NCBI RefSeq assembly: GCF_014649035.1
Contig: NZ_BMSG01000005.1
Location: 186,001-250,000, forward strand
DNA from: Streptomyces sindenensis
GTDB lineage: Bacteria > Actinomycetota > Actinomycetes > Streptomycetales > Streptomycetaceae
Direction: 5' to 3'
Length of the DNA stretch: 64,000 nucleotides
Both the position numbers and the translations under genes were made by a program. Under the pieces are notes generated by a model. The model was not told where the DNA came from and made no database searches. It was given only the letters and a program-made list of their open reading frames with translations. How positions within the stretch are numbered: the stretch's first letter is position 1; the number at the start of each line of letters is the position of its first letter. Of this stretch, positions 34,194 through 42,594 are shown piece by piece.

Positions 34194-35177
34194 ATGGATG
34201 TGGAAAGCAGGAGCGGCCGGCCTTTCGTCCGGGCACGTGCGGCGCTCGTGGCCGGGTCGCTCGGCCTGCTGCTCGCCGTCGGCGGCTGCGGGGCGTCGGG
34301 CGACTCGATGGACAGCGGCGCGAAGGCGGCGCGGGGCGAGGCGGCGGCGCGTGAGGGGCTGTCGGACGAGGGCGGGGCAGCCGCCTCCGCCGCTCCCGGG
34401 GAGCGGTCGGACGACAAGGCGGCCGGGAAGAGGGCGGCGCCGAAGGCGGGCGCCTCGCACGTCATCCGTACGGCCACGCTCTCCGTCGAGGTGAAGAGCG
34501 TGCCGAAGGCCGTGGCCGCCGCGCGCGGCGTGGTGGAGGGCGCGGGGGGCCTGGTCGCGACGGAGAACACCGAGCGGCTCGACGACACCTATGAGACCTC
34601 GCACCTGGTGCTGCGGGTGCCGCAGGAGCGGTTCCAGGAGGTGCTGCGGGAGCTGGCCGGTTCCGGGAAGCTGCTGTCGCGCACCTCGAACGCGAAGGAC
34701 GTCACCGACCGGGTGGTCGATGTGGAGAGCCGGATCTCCACCCAGCGCGCGAGTGTGGCGCGGGTGCGGGAGCTGATGGACCGGGCGGAGAAGATCGGCG
34801 ATGTGGTGGCCCTGGAGGGCGAGCTGAGCAGCCGTCAGTCCGATCTGGAGTCGCTGCTGGCCCAGCAGGCGAGCCTGAAGGACCGCACGTCGCTGGCGAC
34901 GATCACGCTGGACCTGACGCCGCCGGACGCCCCGGGCGACGACGGGTCGGAGGATGAGGACCCCGGGTTCCTGGACGCGCTGGGCGGCGGCTGGGACGCG
35001 TTCGTGACGATGCTGCGGTGGATCGCGGTGGCGTTCGGGGCCGCGTTCCCGTTCCTGCTCACGGCGGCCCTGGCGGTCGTGGTGTGGCGGGTGCTGCGGA
35101 AGCGCGGGGCCGCCCGCCGGCCCGCTCCGGCGGTTGCGGCGGCTCCGACCGGGAAGGACGGTGCCCCGGCCTCCTGA
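34194..35177 (+). CDS. DUF4349 lipoprotein
   Basis: 327-aa protein from ATG at 34194 (GGGGGGACC upstream). It has a lipoprotein signal (RAALVAGSLGLLLAVGGC), an acidic low-complexity linker, then the DUF4349 core HVIRTATLSVEVKSVPKAVA, YETSHLVLRVPQERFQEVLR, and the coiled-coil SRISTQRASVARVRELMDRA. A C-terminal membrane helix (WIAVAFGAAFPFLLTAALAV) is followed by a basic tail. The protein is therefore lipid-anchored and membrane-spanning. Function unknown. It is divergent from hemY, with 126 bp between starts. Confidence 0.9.
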   Translation: MDVESRSGRPFVRARAALVAGSLGLLLAVGGCGASGDSMDSGAKAARGEAAAREGLSDEGGAAASAAPGERSDDKAAGKRAAPKAGASHVIRTATLSVEVKSVPKAVAAARGVVEGAGGLVATENTERLDDTYETSHLVLRVPQERFQEVLRELAGSGKLLSRTSNAKDVTDRVVDVESRISTQRASVARVRELMDRAEKIGDVVALEGELSSRQSDLESLLAQQASLKDRTSLATITLDLTPPDAPGDDGSEDEDPGFLDALGGGWDAFVTMLRWIAVAFGAAFPFLLTAALAVVVWRVLRKRGAARRPAPAVAAAPTGKDGAPAS

Positions 35178-35245
35178 AACCGCTCCGGCGTCGTAGCGTG
35201 GGCCCCTGATTCGCCGATGCGGCGAACCGGCGGAAGGGACCCGGC

Positions 35246-36637
35246 ATGGCAGCGGAGCGACTGGTGGTCATCGGCGGTGACGCGGCGGGCATGTCCGCCG
35301 CGTCACAGGCCCGCAGGCTGAAGGGGCCGGACGCGCTGGAGATCGTCGCCTTCGAGCGCGGCCACTTCACCTCGTACTCCGCCTGCGGCATCCCGTACTG
35401 GGTGGGCGGCGATGTCGGGGAGCGCGATGACCTGATCGCCCGCACCCCCGGGGAGCACCGGGAGCGGGACATCGATCTGCGGATGCGGACCGAGGTGACC
35501 GAGCTGGACGTGGCCGGGCAGCGGGTGCGGGCGCTGGACCGGGAGAGCGGGCAGACGTACTGGACGGGCTTCGACAAGCTGGTGATCGCCACCGGGGCCC
35601 GTCCGGTGCGCCCGGCGCTGCCGGGGATGGACGCGGCCGGGGTGCACGGGGTGCAGACCCTGGACGACGGGCAGGCGCTCCTGGACTCGCTGGACGCGCT
35701 GCGCTCCGGCGAGGGGCCCCGGCGGGCGGTCGTGGTGGGCGCGGGGTACATCGGCGTGGAGATGGCCGAGGCGATGCTGAAGCGGGGCTTCGAGGTGACC
35801 GTCCTCAACCGGGGCGAGCAGCCGATGGCGACGCTCGACGCGGACATGGGGCGGCTCGTCCACGAGGCGCTGGACGGGCTGGGCGTCACGACGGTCAACG
35901 GGGCGGCCGTGACGGAGATCCTCACGGGTCCGGACGGCCGGGTCACCGAGGTGGTGACGGAGGCGGGGGCGTATCCGGCGGACGTGGTGGTCCTCGGCAT
36001 CGGCGTGGAGCCGGAGACCGGACTGGCCCGCGCGGCGGGGCTGCCGGTGGGGCCGCACGGCGGTCTGCTGACGGACCTGGCCATGCGGGTGGTGGGCCAC
36101 GAGAACATCTGGGCGGGCGGCGACTGCGTGGAGGTGCTGGACCTGGTGGCGGGCCGCACCCGGCACATCGCGCTGGGCACCCACGCCAACAAGCACGGCC
36201 AGGTGATCGGTTCCAACGTCGGCGGCGGCTACGGCACGTTCCCCGGTGTGGTCGGTACGGCGGTGAGCAAGGTCTGCGACCTGGAGATCGCCCGGACCGG
36301 GCTGCGGGAGAAGGACGCCCGCGCGGTGGGACTGCGCTATGTCACGGCGACCATCGAGTCGACGCAGCGGGCGGGGTACTACCCGGGGGCGAAGCCGATG
36401 ACGGTGAAGATGATCGCGGAGCTGCGTACGGGCCGGCTGCTCGGGGTGCAGATCGTGGGCCGCGAGGGGTCGGCGAAGCGGGTGGACGTGGCGGCTGTGG
36501 CGCTGACGGCCGGGATGACGGTGGAGCAGATGACGGCGCTCGACCTCGGCTACGCCCCGCCGTTCTCACCGGTCTGGGACCCGGTGCTGGTGGCCGCCCG
36601 CAAGACGGTGGCGGCGGTGCGGGGCGCGGGGAGCTGA
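35246..36637 (+). CDS. FAD/NAD(P)-dependent disulfide oxidoreductase, CoA-disulfide reductase/NADH oxidase type
   Basis: 463-aa flavoprotein. FAD site LVVIGGDAAGMSAASQARRL; the single redox cysteine C47 in SYSACGIPYWVGGD, characteristic of CoA-disulfide reductases and NADH oxidases/peroxidases; NAD(P) site RRAVVVGAGYIGVEMAEAML; second FAD site ENIWAGGDCVEV; and a C-terminal dimerisation domain. It is expected to use NAD(P)H to reduce a low-molecular-weight disulfide, persulfide or oxygen. Streptomyces use mycothiol as main thiol, so CoA disulfide is not assured as the substrate. A 68-bp gap separates it from the DUF4349 gene. Confidence 0.9.
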   Translation: MAAERLVVIGGDAAGMSAASQARRLKGPDALEIVAFERGHFTSYSACGIPYWVGGDVGERDDLIARTPGEHRERDIDLRMRTEVTELDVAGQRVRALDRESGQTYWTGFDKLVIATGARPVRPALPGMDAAGVHGVQTLDDGQALLDSLDALRSGEGPRRAVVVGAGYIGVEMAEAMLKRGFEVTVLNRGEQPMATLDADMGRLVHEALDGLGVTTVNGAAVTEILTGPDGRVTEVVTEAGAYPADVVVLGIGVEPETGLARAAGLPVGPHGGLLTDLAMRVVGHENIWAGGDCVEVLDLVAGRTRHIALGTHANKHGQVIGSNVGGGYGTFPGVVGTAVSKVCDLEIARTGLREKDARAVGLRYVTATIESTQRAGYYPGAKPMTVKMIAELRTGRLLGVQIVGREGSAKRVDVAAVALTAGMTVEQMTALDLGYAPPFSPVWDPVLVAARKTVAAVRGAGS

Positions 36638-36668
36638 CGAGGCCCCCCGCGCCCGGGGCGCGACTGCC

Positions 36669-37766
36669 TCAGCGCGCGGTCTGCTCGTGGACGTACCCCA
36701 CGAGGCGGGTGAGCGCGTCCGGGTCCATGTTGGGCATGACGCCGTGGCCCAGGTTGAAGACGTGGCCCTCCAGACCGGCGGCGGCGTCCAGCACCTCGCG
36801 GGTCTTGGCCTCGACGGCCGGGGTCGGCGCGAAGAGGACCGCCGGGTCGAGGTTGCCCTGGAGCGCCTTGCCGGGGCCGACGCGGCGGGCGGCCTCGTCG
36901 AGGGGGACCCGCCAGTCGACGCCGACGACGTCCGCTCCGGCCTCGCCCATCAGGCCGAGCAGTTCGCCGGTGCCGACGCCGAAGTGGATGCGGGGGACGC
37001 CGTAGGGGGCGACGGCGTCGAAGACCTTCGCGGAGGCCGGGAGCACGGCGCGGCGGTAGTCGGCGGGGGCCAGCGCGCCGACCCAGGAGTCGAAGAGCTG
37101 GACGGCGGAGGCGCCGGCCTCGATCTGGACCTTGAGGAAGGCGCCGGTGATCTCCGCGAGCCGGTCCACGAGGTCGGCCCAGAGCTGCGGGTCGCCGTAC
37201 ATCATGGCCTTGGTGCGCTCGTGGTTGCGCGAGGGGCCGCCCTCGACGAGATAGCTGGCGAGCGTGAACGGGGCCCCGGCGAAGCCGATGAGCGGGGTGG
37301 CGCCCAGCTCGGCGGTGAGGATCCCGATGGCCTCGGTGACGTACGGGACGTCCTCGGGGGTGAGGTCGCGCAGCCGGGCCAGGTCGGCGCGGGTGCGGAT
37401 CGGCTCGGCGATGACGGGGCCGACGCCGGGCTTGATGTCGAGGTCGATGCCGATGGCCTTCAGGGGCACCACGATGTCGCTGAAGTAGATCGCGGCGTCG
37501 ACCTTGTGGCGGCGTACGGGCTGCAGGGTGATCTCGGCGACCAGTTCCGGCATCATGCAGGAGTCGAGCATCGCGATGCCCTCGCGGACCTTCAGGTACT
37601 CGGGCAGCGAGCGTCCCGCCTGGCGCATGAACCACACCGGCGTGTGCGGTACGGGTTCGCGGCGGCATGCCTTGAGGAACGCCGAGTCGTGGGTGGCGTT
37701 GCGGACCGCGTCGAGGCTGGCGGAGGTCGTCGTCTGCTGGCCCGAAGGGCTGTCGTTGGCACTCAC
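36669..37766 (-). CDS. hemE: Uroporphyrinogen III decarboxylase HemE
   Basis: 365-aa enzyme converting uroporphyrinogen III to coproporphyrinogen III. Motifs: [20 protein letters not shown] (substrate-binding Arg residues), [40 protein letters not shown] and [17 protein letters not shown] favour the GTG at 37766 ([10 protein letters not shown]), which resembles other Streptomyces HemE starts; a GTG at 37808 with a GGGAGA site is a credible alternative. It is convergent with the flavoprotein gene, 31 bp between stops. Confidence 0.95.
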   Translation of the reverse strand: MSANDSPSGQQTTTSASLDAVRNATHDSAFLKACRREPVPHTPVWFMRQAGRSLPEYLKVREGIAMLDSCMMPELVAEITLQPVRRHKVDAAIYFSDIVVPLKAIGIDLDIKPGVGPVIAEPIRTRADLARLRDLTPEDVPYVTEAIGILTAELGATPLIGFAGAPFTLASYLVEGGPSRNHERTKAMMYGDPQLWADLVDRLAEITGAFLKVQIEAGASAVQLFDSWVGALAPADYRRAVLPASAKVFDAVAPYGVPRIHFGVGTGELLGLMGEAGADVVGVDWRVPLDEAARRVGPGKALQGNLDPAVLFAPTPAVEAKTREVLDAAAGLEGHVFNLGHGVMPNMDPDALTRLVGYVHEQTAR

Positions 37767-37858
37767 GAGCAGAATCTTCGCACGCGCGTCGAAGGAGCCC
37801 GGCCCCACGTGGGTGTCTCTCCCTGCGCGCGGCCCGCCTTCCGCCTACTCTTCCCCGC

Positions 37859-38521
37859 ATGGCTCCGGCTCAGGGACAGTTTTCCGATCATTCCGACGGC
37901 GTTGAGGACAAGGACCGCGCGGAGGAGGGCCCTCCCGTGCCTCCCGCGTTCCTGGCGGCGGTGGACGCGCTGCGCTCGGCGCGGCTGCGCCCGGAGCTGG
38001 AGGTGGAGGCGACCAGGCCGCCCCAGCGCCTCGCGCCGCACGCGTACGCCCTGGAGGCGGCGGTGGTGGACGGTGAGGACGATCTCGCCGACGGCAGGCT
38101 GGTCCTGCTGCACGACCCGGCGGGGCACGACGCGTGGGAGGGCACGTTCCGGCTGGTGACCCTGGTCCGTGCGGAGCTGGAGCCGGAGATGGCGGCGGAT
38201 CCGCTGCTGCCGGAGGTGTGCTGGTCCTGGCTGACGGGGGCGCTGGACGCGCGGGGCCTGTCGTACGGGGAGGCCGGCGGGACGGTGACACGCGCCGGAT
38301 CGCACTACTTCGGTGCGCTCTCCGCGCGCCGTCCGGCGACGCAGATCGAGATCCGCGCCTCGTGGACGCCCAGGGAGTGGCGCGGCGGCATCCCGGACAC
38401 GGCGTCGCACCTGATGGCCTGGGGTGATCTGCTGTGCCAGATCGCGGGGCTGCCGCCGTCCGATCTGTCGGACGCGGCGGTGGTGACGCTGCCGCAGCGG
38501 CGCGGGCCGCAGATTTCGTAA
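37859..38521 (+). CDS. DUF3000 protein
   Basis: 220-aa actinobacterial protein matching DUF3000: PPAFLAAVDALRSARLRPEL, APHAYALEAAVVDGEDDLAD, RLVLLHDPAGHDAWEGTFRL and WTPREWRGGIPDTASHLMAW. No signal peptide or catalytic motif. The family is nearly always encoded between hemE and a ribonuclease D region in actinomycetes. It is divergent from hemE. Function unknown. Confidence 0.92.
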   Translation: MAPAQGQFSDHSDGVEDKDRAEEGPPVPPAFLAAVDALRSARLRPELEVEATRPPQRLAPHAYALEAAVVDGEDDLADGRLVLLHDPAGHDAWEGTFRLVTLVRAELEPEMAADPLLPEVCWSWLTGALDARGLSYGEAGGTVTRAGSHYFGALSARRPATQIEIRASWTPREWRGGIPDTASHLMAWGDLLCQIAGLPPSDLSDAAVVTLPQRRGPQIS

Positions 38522-38623
38522 CACTCCGTCACCCGCATCGCACATACGCCGGATCTCTTTTCGTACAATCGATCGCGCGTCCTATTTGCCCGAATTGTTA
38601 CTCACCAAATCGTGATCTTCCCC

Positions 38624-38651
38624 TAAAGGAGGACGGGTCCGCTGCCGAAGA
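38624..38651 (+). promoter_or_regulatory. Candidate sigma-WhiG promoter of whiI
   Basis: TAAA (38624-38627) and GCCGAAGA (38644-38651) are separated by 16 bp and lie about 80 bp upstream of whiI. The FliA/WhiG consensus is TAAA-N15/16-GCCGATAA, and whiI of S. coelicolor is a known sigma-WhiG target. The -10 differs from consensus at two positions, so this is a candidate, not a certain promoter. Confidence 0.5.
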
Positions 38652-38732
38652 GGTCAATGACCCTTCAAGCACGGTTCCCCCCCGGCTTCATCCCCGAGCC
38701 GGCCCGTCCCGCCACTCCCCCCAGGAGGCCTG

Positions 38733-39395
38733 GTGTCCGTTCTCCTTGAGCAGCCCGCAAGCCTGGTCGCCTACCGCCCGAACAAGCCGACGGCCATGGT
38801 CGTCGTGGCCGACCCGCGCGTCCGTTCCACCGTCACCCGCCATCTGTGGGCCCTCGGAGTACGTGACGTCATCGAGGCGTCGTCCATCGCGGAGGCACGT
38901 CCCCGCGTCGGCAACCCGCGCGACATCTGCATTGCCGACGTCCATCTGCCCGACGGTTCCGGGCTGACCCTGCTGTCCGAGACCCGCGCCGCAGGCTGGC
39001 CCAACGGTCTCGCCCTCTCCGCCGCCGACGACATCGGCGCCGTTCGCAACGCCCTCGCGGGCGGCGTGAAGGGCTACGTCGTCACCGGCACCCGAACCAA
39101 CATCGGCCACCCCACCCGCCCCGGCGTCGCCCCCATCGGCGCCAACGCCGCCCGTATGCACCGCCGTCCGCCCGGGTCCCCGAGCCACCCGGGCGGCTAC
39201 CGCGAACTGTCCGGGCGCGAGGTGGAGGTGCTCCGCCTGGTCGCCGAGGGCCAGTCCAACAAGGCCATCGGCGTCTCGATGGGCCTCTCCGCCCTGACCG
39301 TCAAGTCCCACCTCGCCCGCATCGCCCGCAAGCTCGGCACCGGCGACCGGGCCGGAATGGTCGCCGTCGCCCTCCGGACGGGCATCATCCACTGA
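38733..39395 (+). CDS. whiI: Atypical response regulator WhiI (sporulation)
   Basis: 220-aa protein from a GTG with GGAGG seven bases upstream. The receiver-like domain (AMVVVADPRVRSTVTRHLWA; DICIADVHLPDGSGLTLLSE; VKGYVVTGT) keeps an Asp at the phosphorylation position but has AD instead of the acidic DD pair and no Lys at the end of strand five. That fits WhiI as a phosphorylation-independent regulator. The LuxR-type HTH is at the C-terminus: YRELSGREVEVLRLVAEGQS and SALTVKSHLARIARKLGTGD. In S. coelicolor WhiI is needed for spore septation and works as a heterodimer with BldM. The gene stands alone between DUF3000 and rnd, as in that species. Confidence 0.93.
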   Translation: MSVLLEQPASLVAYRPNKPTAMVVVADPRVRSTVTRHLWALGVRDVIEASSIAEARPRVGNPRDICIADVHLPDGSGLTLLSETRAAGWPNGLALSAADDIGAVRNALAGGVKGYVVTGTRTNIGHPTRPGVAPIGANAARMHRRPPGSPSHPGGYRELSGREVEVLRLVAEGQSNKAIGVSMGLSALTVKSHLARIARKLGTGDRAGMVAVALRTGIIH

Positions 39396-39452
39396 CCTCA
39401 CCCCCACCGGGACGTGCACCGATGCGTCTCCGGCTGGAATACGCGCATGGCC

Positions 39453-39482
39453 GCCCGTCGACGGAACGTTCCGTCGACGGGC
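39453..39482. repeat. 30-bp perfect palindrome between whiI and rnd
   Basis: GCCCGTCGACGGAAC at 39453-39467 is followed immediately by its exact reverse complement to 39482, centred on AACGTT. CGCGCAT flanks it on both sides as a direct repeat (39442-39448 and about 39486-39492). It lies 57 bp after the whiI stop and 28 bp before the rnd start. It could act as a terminator hairpin in RNA or as a protein-binding palindrome in DNA. Confidence 0.8.
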
Positions 39483-39510
39483 TCCGCGCATACACAGATA
39501 CCCTTGGCAC

Positions 39511-40785
39511 GTGACCGACGCCCAAGAGACCGCAGCAGACACTTCACTGCGAACCACCGGGGGCGCTCCCCCGGACGACGTCGCCCCGGCGCCGATCCCC
39601 TTGCTGGAGCCACGCGAGGGCATTCCCCCGGTGGTGACGACCGACGACGCCCTCGCCCGGGTGATCGCCTCCTTCGCCGGGGGCACCGGCCCGGTGGCCG
39701 TCGACGCCGAGCGCGCCTCGGGGTATCGCTACGGCCAGCGCGCCTACCTGGTGCAGCTGCGCCGAGAGGGCGCGGGCAGCGCCCTGGTCGACCCGGTCGG
39801 CTGCCCCGACCTCTCCGGCCTCGGCACCGCGCTGGACGGCACCGAGTGGATCCTGCACGCCGCGACCCAGGACCTGCCGTGCCTGCGGGACATAGGCATG
39901 ACCCCCACCTCGCTGTTCGACACCGAGCTGGCCGGACGGCTCGCGGGCTTCCCGCGCGTCGGCCTCGGCGCGATGGTGGAGAACGTCCTCGGATACGCCC
40001 TGGAGAAGGGCCACTCCGCGGTCGACTGGTCCACCCGCCCGCTGCCCGATCCCTGGCTGCGCTACGCCGCGCTCGATGTGGAGCTCCTGATCGACCTGCG
40101 CGACGCGCTGGAGGAGGAGCTGGAGCGGCAGGGGAAGCTGGAGTGGGCCCGCGAGGAGTTCGACGCCATCGCCGCCGCGCCGCCGGCCCCGCCCCGCAAG
40201 GACCCCTGGCGGCGCACGTCGGGCATGCACAAGGTGCGCCGCCGCCGTCAGATGGCTGTGGTCCGGGAGCTGTGGACCACCCGTGACCAGGTCGCCCAGC
40301 GCCGCGACGTCTCGCCGGGCAAGGTGCTCGGCGACGCCGCGATCGTCGAGGCCGCGCTCGCGCTGCCGGTCGATGTGCAGGCCCTCACCGCGCTGCCGGG
40401 ATTCGGCCACCGCATGGGCCGCCGTCAGCTGGAGCAGTGGCAGGCGGCCGTGGACCGGGCCAAGGCGCTGCCGGAGTCGGCGCTGCCGCAGCCGGGTCAG
40501 CAGCCGGCCGGGCCGCCCCCGCCGCGCTCCTGGGCCGACAAGGACCCGGCCGCCGCCGCCCGGCTCTCGGCCGCCCGCGCCGCCGTCTCCGAGCTGGCCG
40601 AGCGCCTGCACATGCCCCAGGAGAACCTGATCACCCCGGACACCGTGCGCCGCCTCTGCTGGGAGCCGCCGAAGAACCCGACGCCGGGCGCCGTCGAGGA
40701 CGCCCTCGCCGGGTACGGGGCGCGGAACTGGCAGATCCGGCAGGTCGCCCCGCTCCTGGTCCGGGCGCTGGACGCCACGGGCTGA
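39511..40785 (+). CDS. rnd: Ribonuclease D-like 3'-5' exonuclease
   Basis: 424-aa DEDDy exonuclease from a GTG. The catalytic residues are seen in PVAVDAERASGYRYGQRAYL (D and E of Exo I), LHAATQDLPCLRDIGM (Exo II) and WLRYAALDVELLIDL (Y-x3-D, Exo III). A HRDC domain follows from about residue 235 (RRQMAVVRELWTTRDQVAQR and VQALTALPGFGHRMGRRQLE), then a C-terminal actinobacterial extension. RNase D trims tRNA and other structured RNA 3' ends. The gene follows whiI across a gap holding a long palindrome. Confidence 0.94.
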   Translation: MTDAQETAADTSLRTTGGAPPDDVAPAPIPLLEPREGIPPVVTTDDALARVIASFAGGTGPVAVDAERASGYRYGQRAYLVQLRREGAGSALVDPVGCPDLSGLGTALDGTEWILHAATQDLPCLRDIGMTPTSLFDTELAGRLAGFPRVGLGAMVENVLGYALEKGHSAVDWSTRPLPDPWLRYAALDVELLIDLRDALEEELERQGKLEWAREEFDAIAAAPPAPPRKDPWRRTSGMHKVRRRRQMAVVRELWTTRDQVAQRRDVSPGKVLGDAAIVEAALALPVDVQALTALPGFGHRMGRRQLEQWQAAVDRAKALPESALPQPGQQPAGPPPPRSWADKDPAAAARLSAARAAVSELAERLHMPQENLITPDTVRRLCWEPPKNPTPGAVEDALAGYGARNWQIRQVAPLLVRALDATG

Positions 40786-41373
40786 CCCCGGGCGGAGCAG
40801 ACCCGGGGCTGCCAGGGGGATCACCGCGCGGGCGGCAGGAATCCGCGACTCCGGGCCGCGCGCCGGCGGACAGGGCGGTCCGAACCGGGGGCCGCGGTCC
40901 GGCCGCGCCCCGCGATCCGGCCCGGCCCGCGACGTTTCCGGGCCGGTGAGACCGGCGGCGGGGACGAACGGATCACCGGAGCGGAGGCGGCCGGTGACGC
41001 GGAGTGCGCGCCGGCGGTCCGGACGGCCGTCGCGGAGGAGCGAATTCACGCCAGGTTGCCGACGCTGTCGCGGACCTGTGGTCGCGCGCCCGGCTCCGGC
41101 ACCCCGAAGCGGTCGGCCCGCACGGCTCCGAGGTCCCCCGGCCGGCGCCGAAGCGGCGGGCGAGCACGGCTTCGACGCCCGGGGAGGGGACGCGGACGTA
41201 CGGTCGAGACACCCGGGAAAGCCCGCACCGGCCACCGGGGCGGTGTGACCTTCGACGCTCCGGCCCCGGGGGGTGGGCAGTCTGGTTACCCGCAAGTAGC
41301 ATGATGGCGGGCGGTGCGTCCCCGTGGCGCGCCCCCGCAGCAGTGCCATCCCGCACCCTGGAGGAGAGCCACC
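40786..41373. other. 588-bp region without a supported gene
   Basis: Very GC-rich stretch between rnd and the thiolase gene. Several open frames exist on both strands, but they are Arg/Pro/Gly-rich, lack ribosome-binding sites and show no family motif. The last 100 bp before the thiolase GTG contain less GC-rich sequence (around 41280-41305, GTTACCCGCAAGTAGCATGA), the probable promoter region of the beta-oxidation operon. The middle could hold a decayed gene. Confidence 0.4.
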
Positions 41374-42594
41374 GTGCCTCGTACCATCCGGGACGTCGTC
41401 TTCGTCGACGGCGTCCGCACCCCGTTCGGCAAAGCGGGCCCGAAGGGCATCTACCACGAGACCCGCGCCGACGACCTCGTCGTGAAGGCCATCCGGGAGC
41501 TGCTGCGCCGCAACCCGGACCTGGACCCCAAGAAGATCGACGAGGTCGCCATCGCCGCGACCACGCAGATCGGGGACCAGGGCCTCACGCTGGGCCGTAC
41601 CGCCGGAATCCTGGCCGGTCTCCCGCAGTCCGTCCCCGGCTACTCGATCGACCGCATGTGCGCGGGCGCGCTGACCGCCGTCACCTCGACGGCCGGTTCC
41701 ATCGCCTTCGGCGCGTACGACGTCGTCGTGGCCGGTGGCGTCGAGCACATGGGCCGCCACCCGATGGGTGAGGGCGTCGACCCGAACCCGCGGTTCGTGT
41801 CGGAGAAGCTGGTCGACGAGTCCGCCCTGTTCATGGGCATGACGGCGGAGAACCTGCACGACCGCTACCCCACGATCACCAAGCAGCGCGCCGACGAGTA
41901 CGCCGTGCGCTCGCAGGAGAAGGCCGCCAAGGCGTACGCCAACGGCAAGATCCAGCAGGACCTGGTACCGGTCTCGGTGCGCCGCACCAACGCCGAGGCG
42001 GGCGAGACGGGCTGGGGCCTGGTCACCGCCGACGAGCCGATGCGCCCGGGCACCACCATGGAGTCGCTGGCGGGCCTCAAGACCCCCTTCCGCGCCCACG
42101 GCCGGGTGACGGCCGGTAACGCCGCGGGGCTCAACGACGGCGCCACCGCCTCGCTGCTCGCCGCCGAGGACGTCGCCCGCGAGCTGGGTCTCCCGGTCAA
42201 GATGCGCCTGGTGTCGTACGCCTTCGCGGGCGTCGAGCCGGAGGTCATGGGGTACGGCCCGATCCCGGCGACCGAGAAGGCGCTGGCCCAGGCCGGTCTG
42301 ACCATCGACGACATCGGTCTCTTCGAGATCAACGAGGCGTTCGCCGTGCAGGTGCTCGCCTTCCTGGAGCACTACGGCATCGCCGACGACGACGCCCGCG
42401 TCAACCAGTACGGCGGCGCGATCGCGTACGGCCACCCGCTCGCCTCCTCCGGTGTCCGGCTCATGACGCAGCTGGCCCGGCAGTTCGAGGAGCAGCCCGA
42501 GGTCCGCTACGGCCTGACGACGATGTGCGTCGGCTTCGGCATGGGCGCCACGGTCATCTGGGAGAACCCGAATTTCGACGGAGGCAACAAGTGA
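41374..42594 (+). CDS. fadA: Acetyl-CoA acyltransferase (3-ketoacyl-CoA thiolase)
   Basis: 406-aa thiolase from a GTG with GGAGGAGAG upstream. Active-site Cys96 is in SIDRMCAGALTAVTS; NEAFAVQVLAFLEH, AYGHPLASSGVRLM (His) and TTMCVGFGMGATVIW (second Cys) complete the site. It cleaves 3-ketoacyl-CoA in fatty-acid beta-oxidation. Its stop overlaps the start of the trifunctional-type FadB gene by four bases, so the two subunits are made together. The pair is the counterpart of the S. coelicolor SCO6027-SCO6026 genes as I remember them. Confidence 0.96.
   Translation: MPRTIRDVVFVDGVRTPFGKAGPKGIYHETRADDLVVKAIRELLRRNPDLDPKKIDEVAIAATTQIGDQGLTLGRTAGILAGLPQSVPGYSIDRMCAGALTAVTSTAGSIAFGAYDVVVAGGVEHMGRHPMGEGVDPNPRFVSEKLVDESALFMGMTAENLHDRYPTITKQRADEYAVRSQEKAAKAYANGKIQQDLVPVSVRRTNAEAGETGWGLVTADEPMRPGTTMESLAGLKTPFRAHGRVTAGNAAGLNDGATASLLAAEDVARELGLPVKMRLVSYAFAGVEPEVMGYGPIPATEKALAQAGLTIDDIGLFEINEAFAVQVLAFLEHYGIADDDARVNQYGGAIAYGHPLASSGVRLMTQLARQFEEQPEVRYGLTTMCVGFGMGATVIWENPNFDGGNK

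Noticed and set aside
36687..38159. Plus-strand frame opposite hemE
   Set aside because: hemE motifs are unambiguous on the minus strand; this frame is Gly/Asp/Arg-rich noise.
40946..41248. 100-codon plus-strand frame in the rnd-fadA gap
   Set aside because: Arg/Pro/Gly-rich translation without a ribosome-binding site or family motif; other frames look alike.
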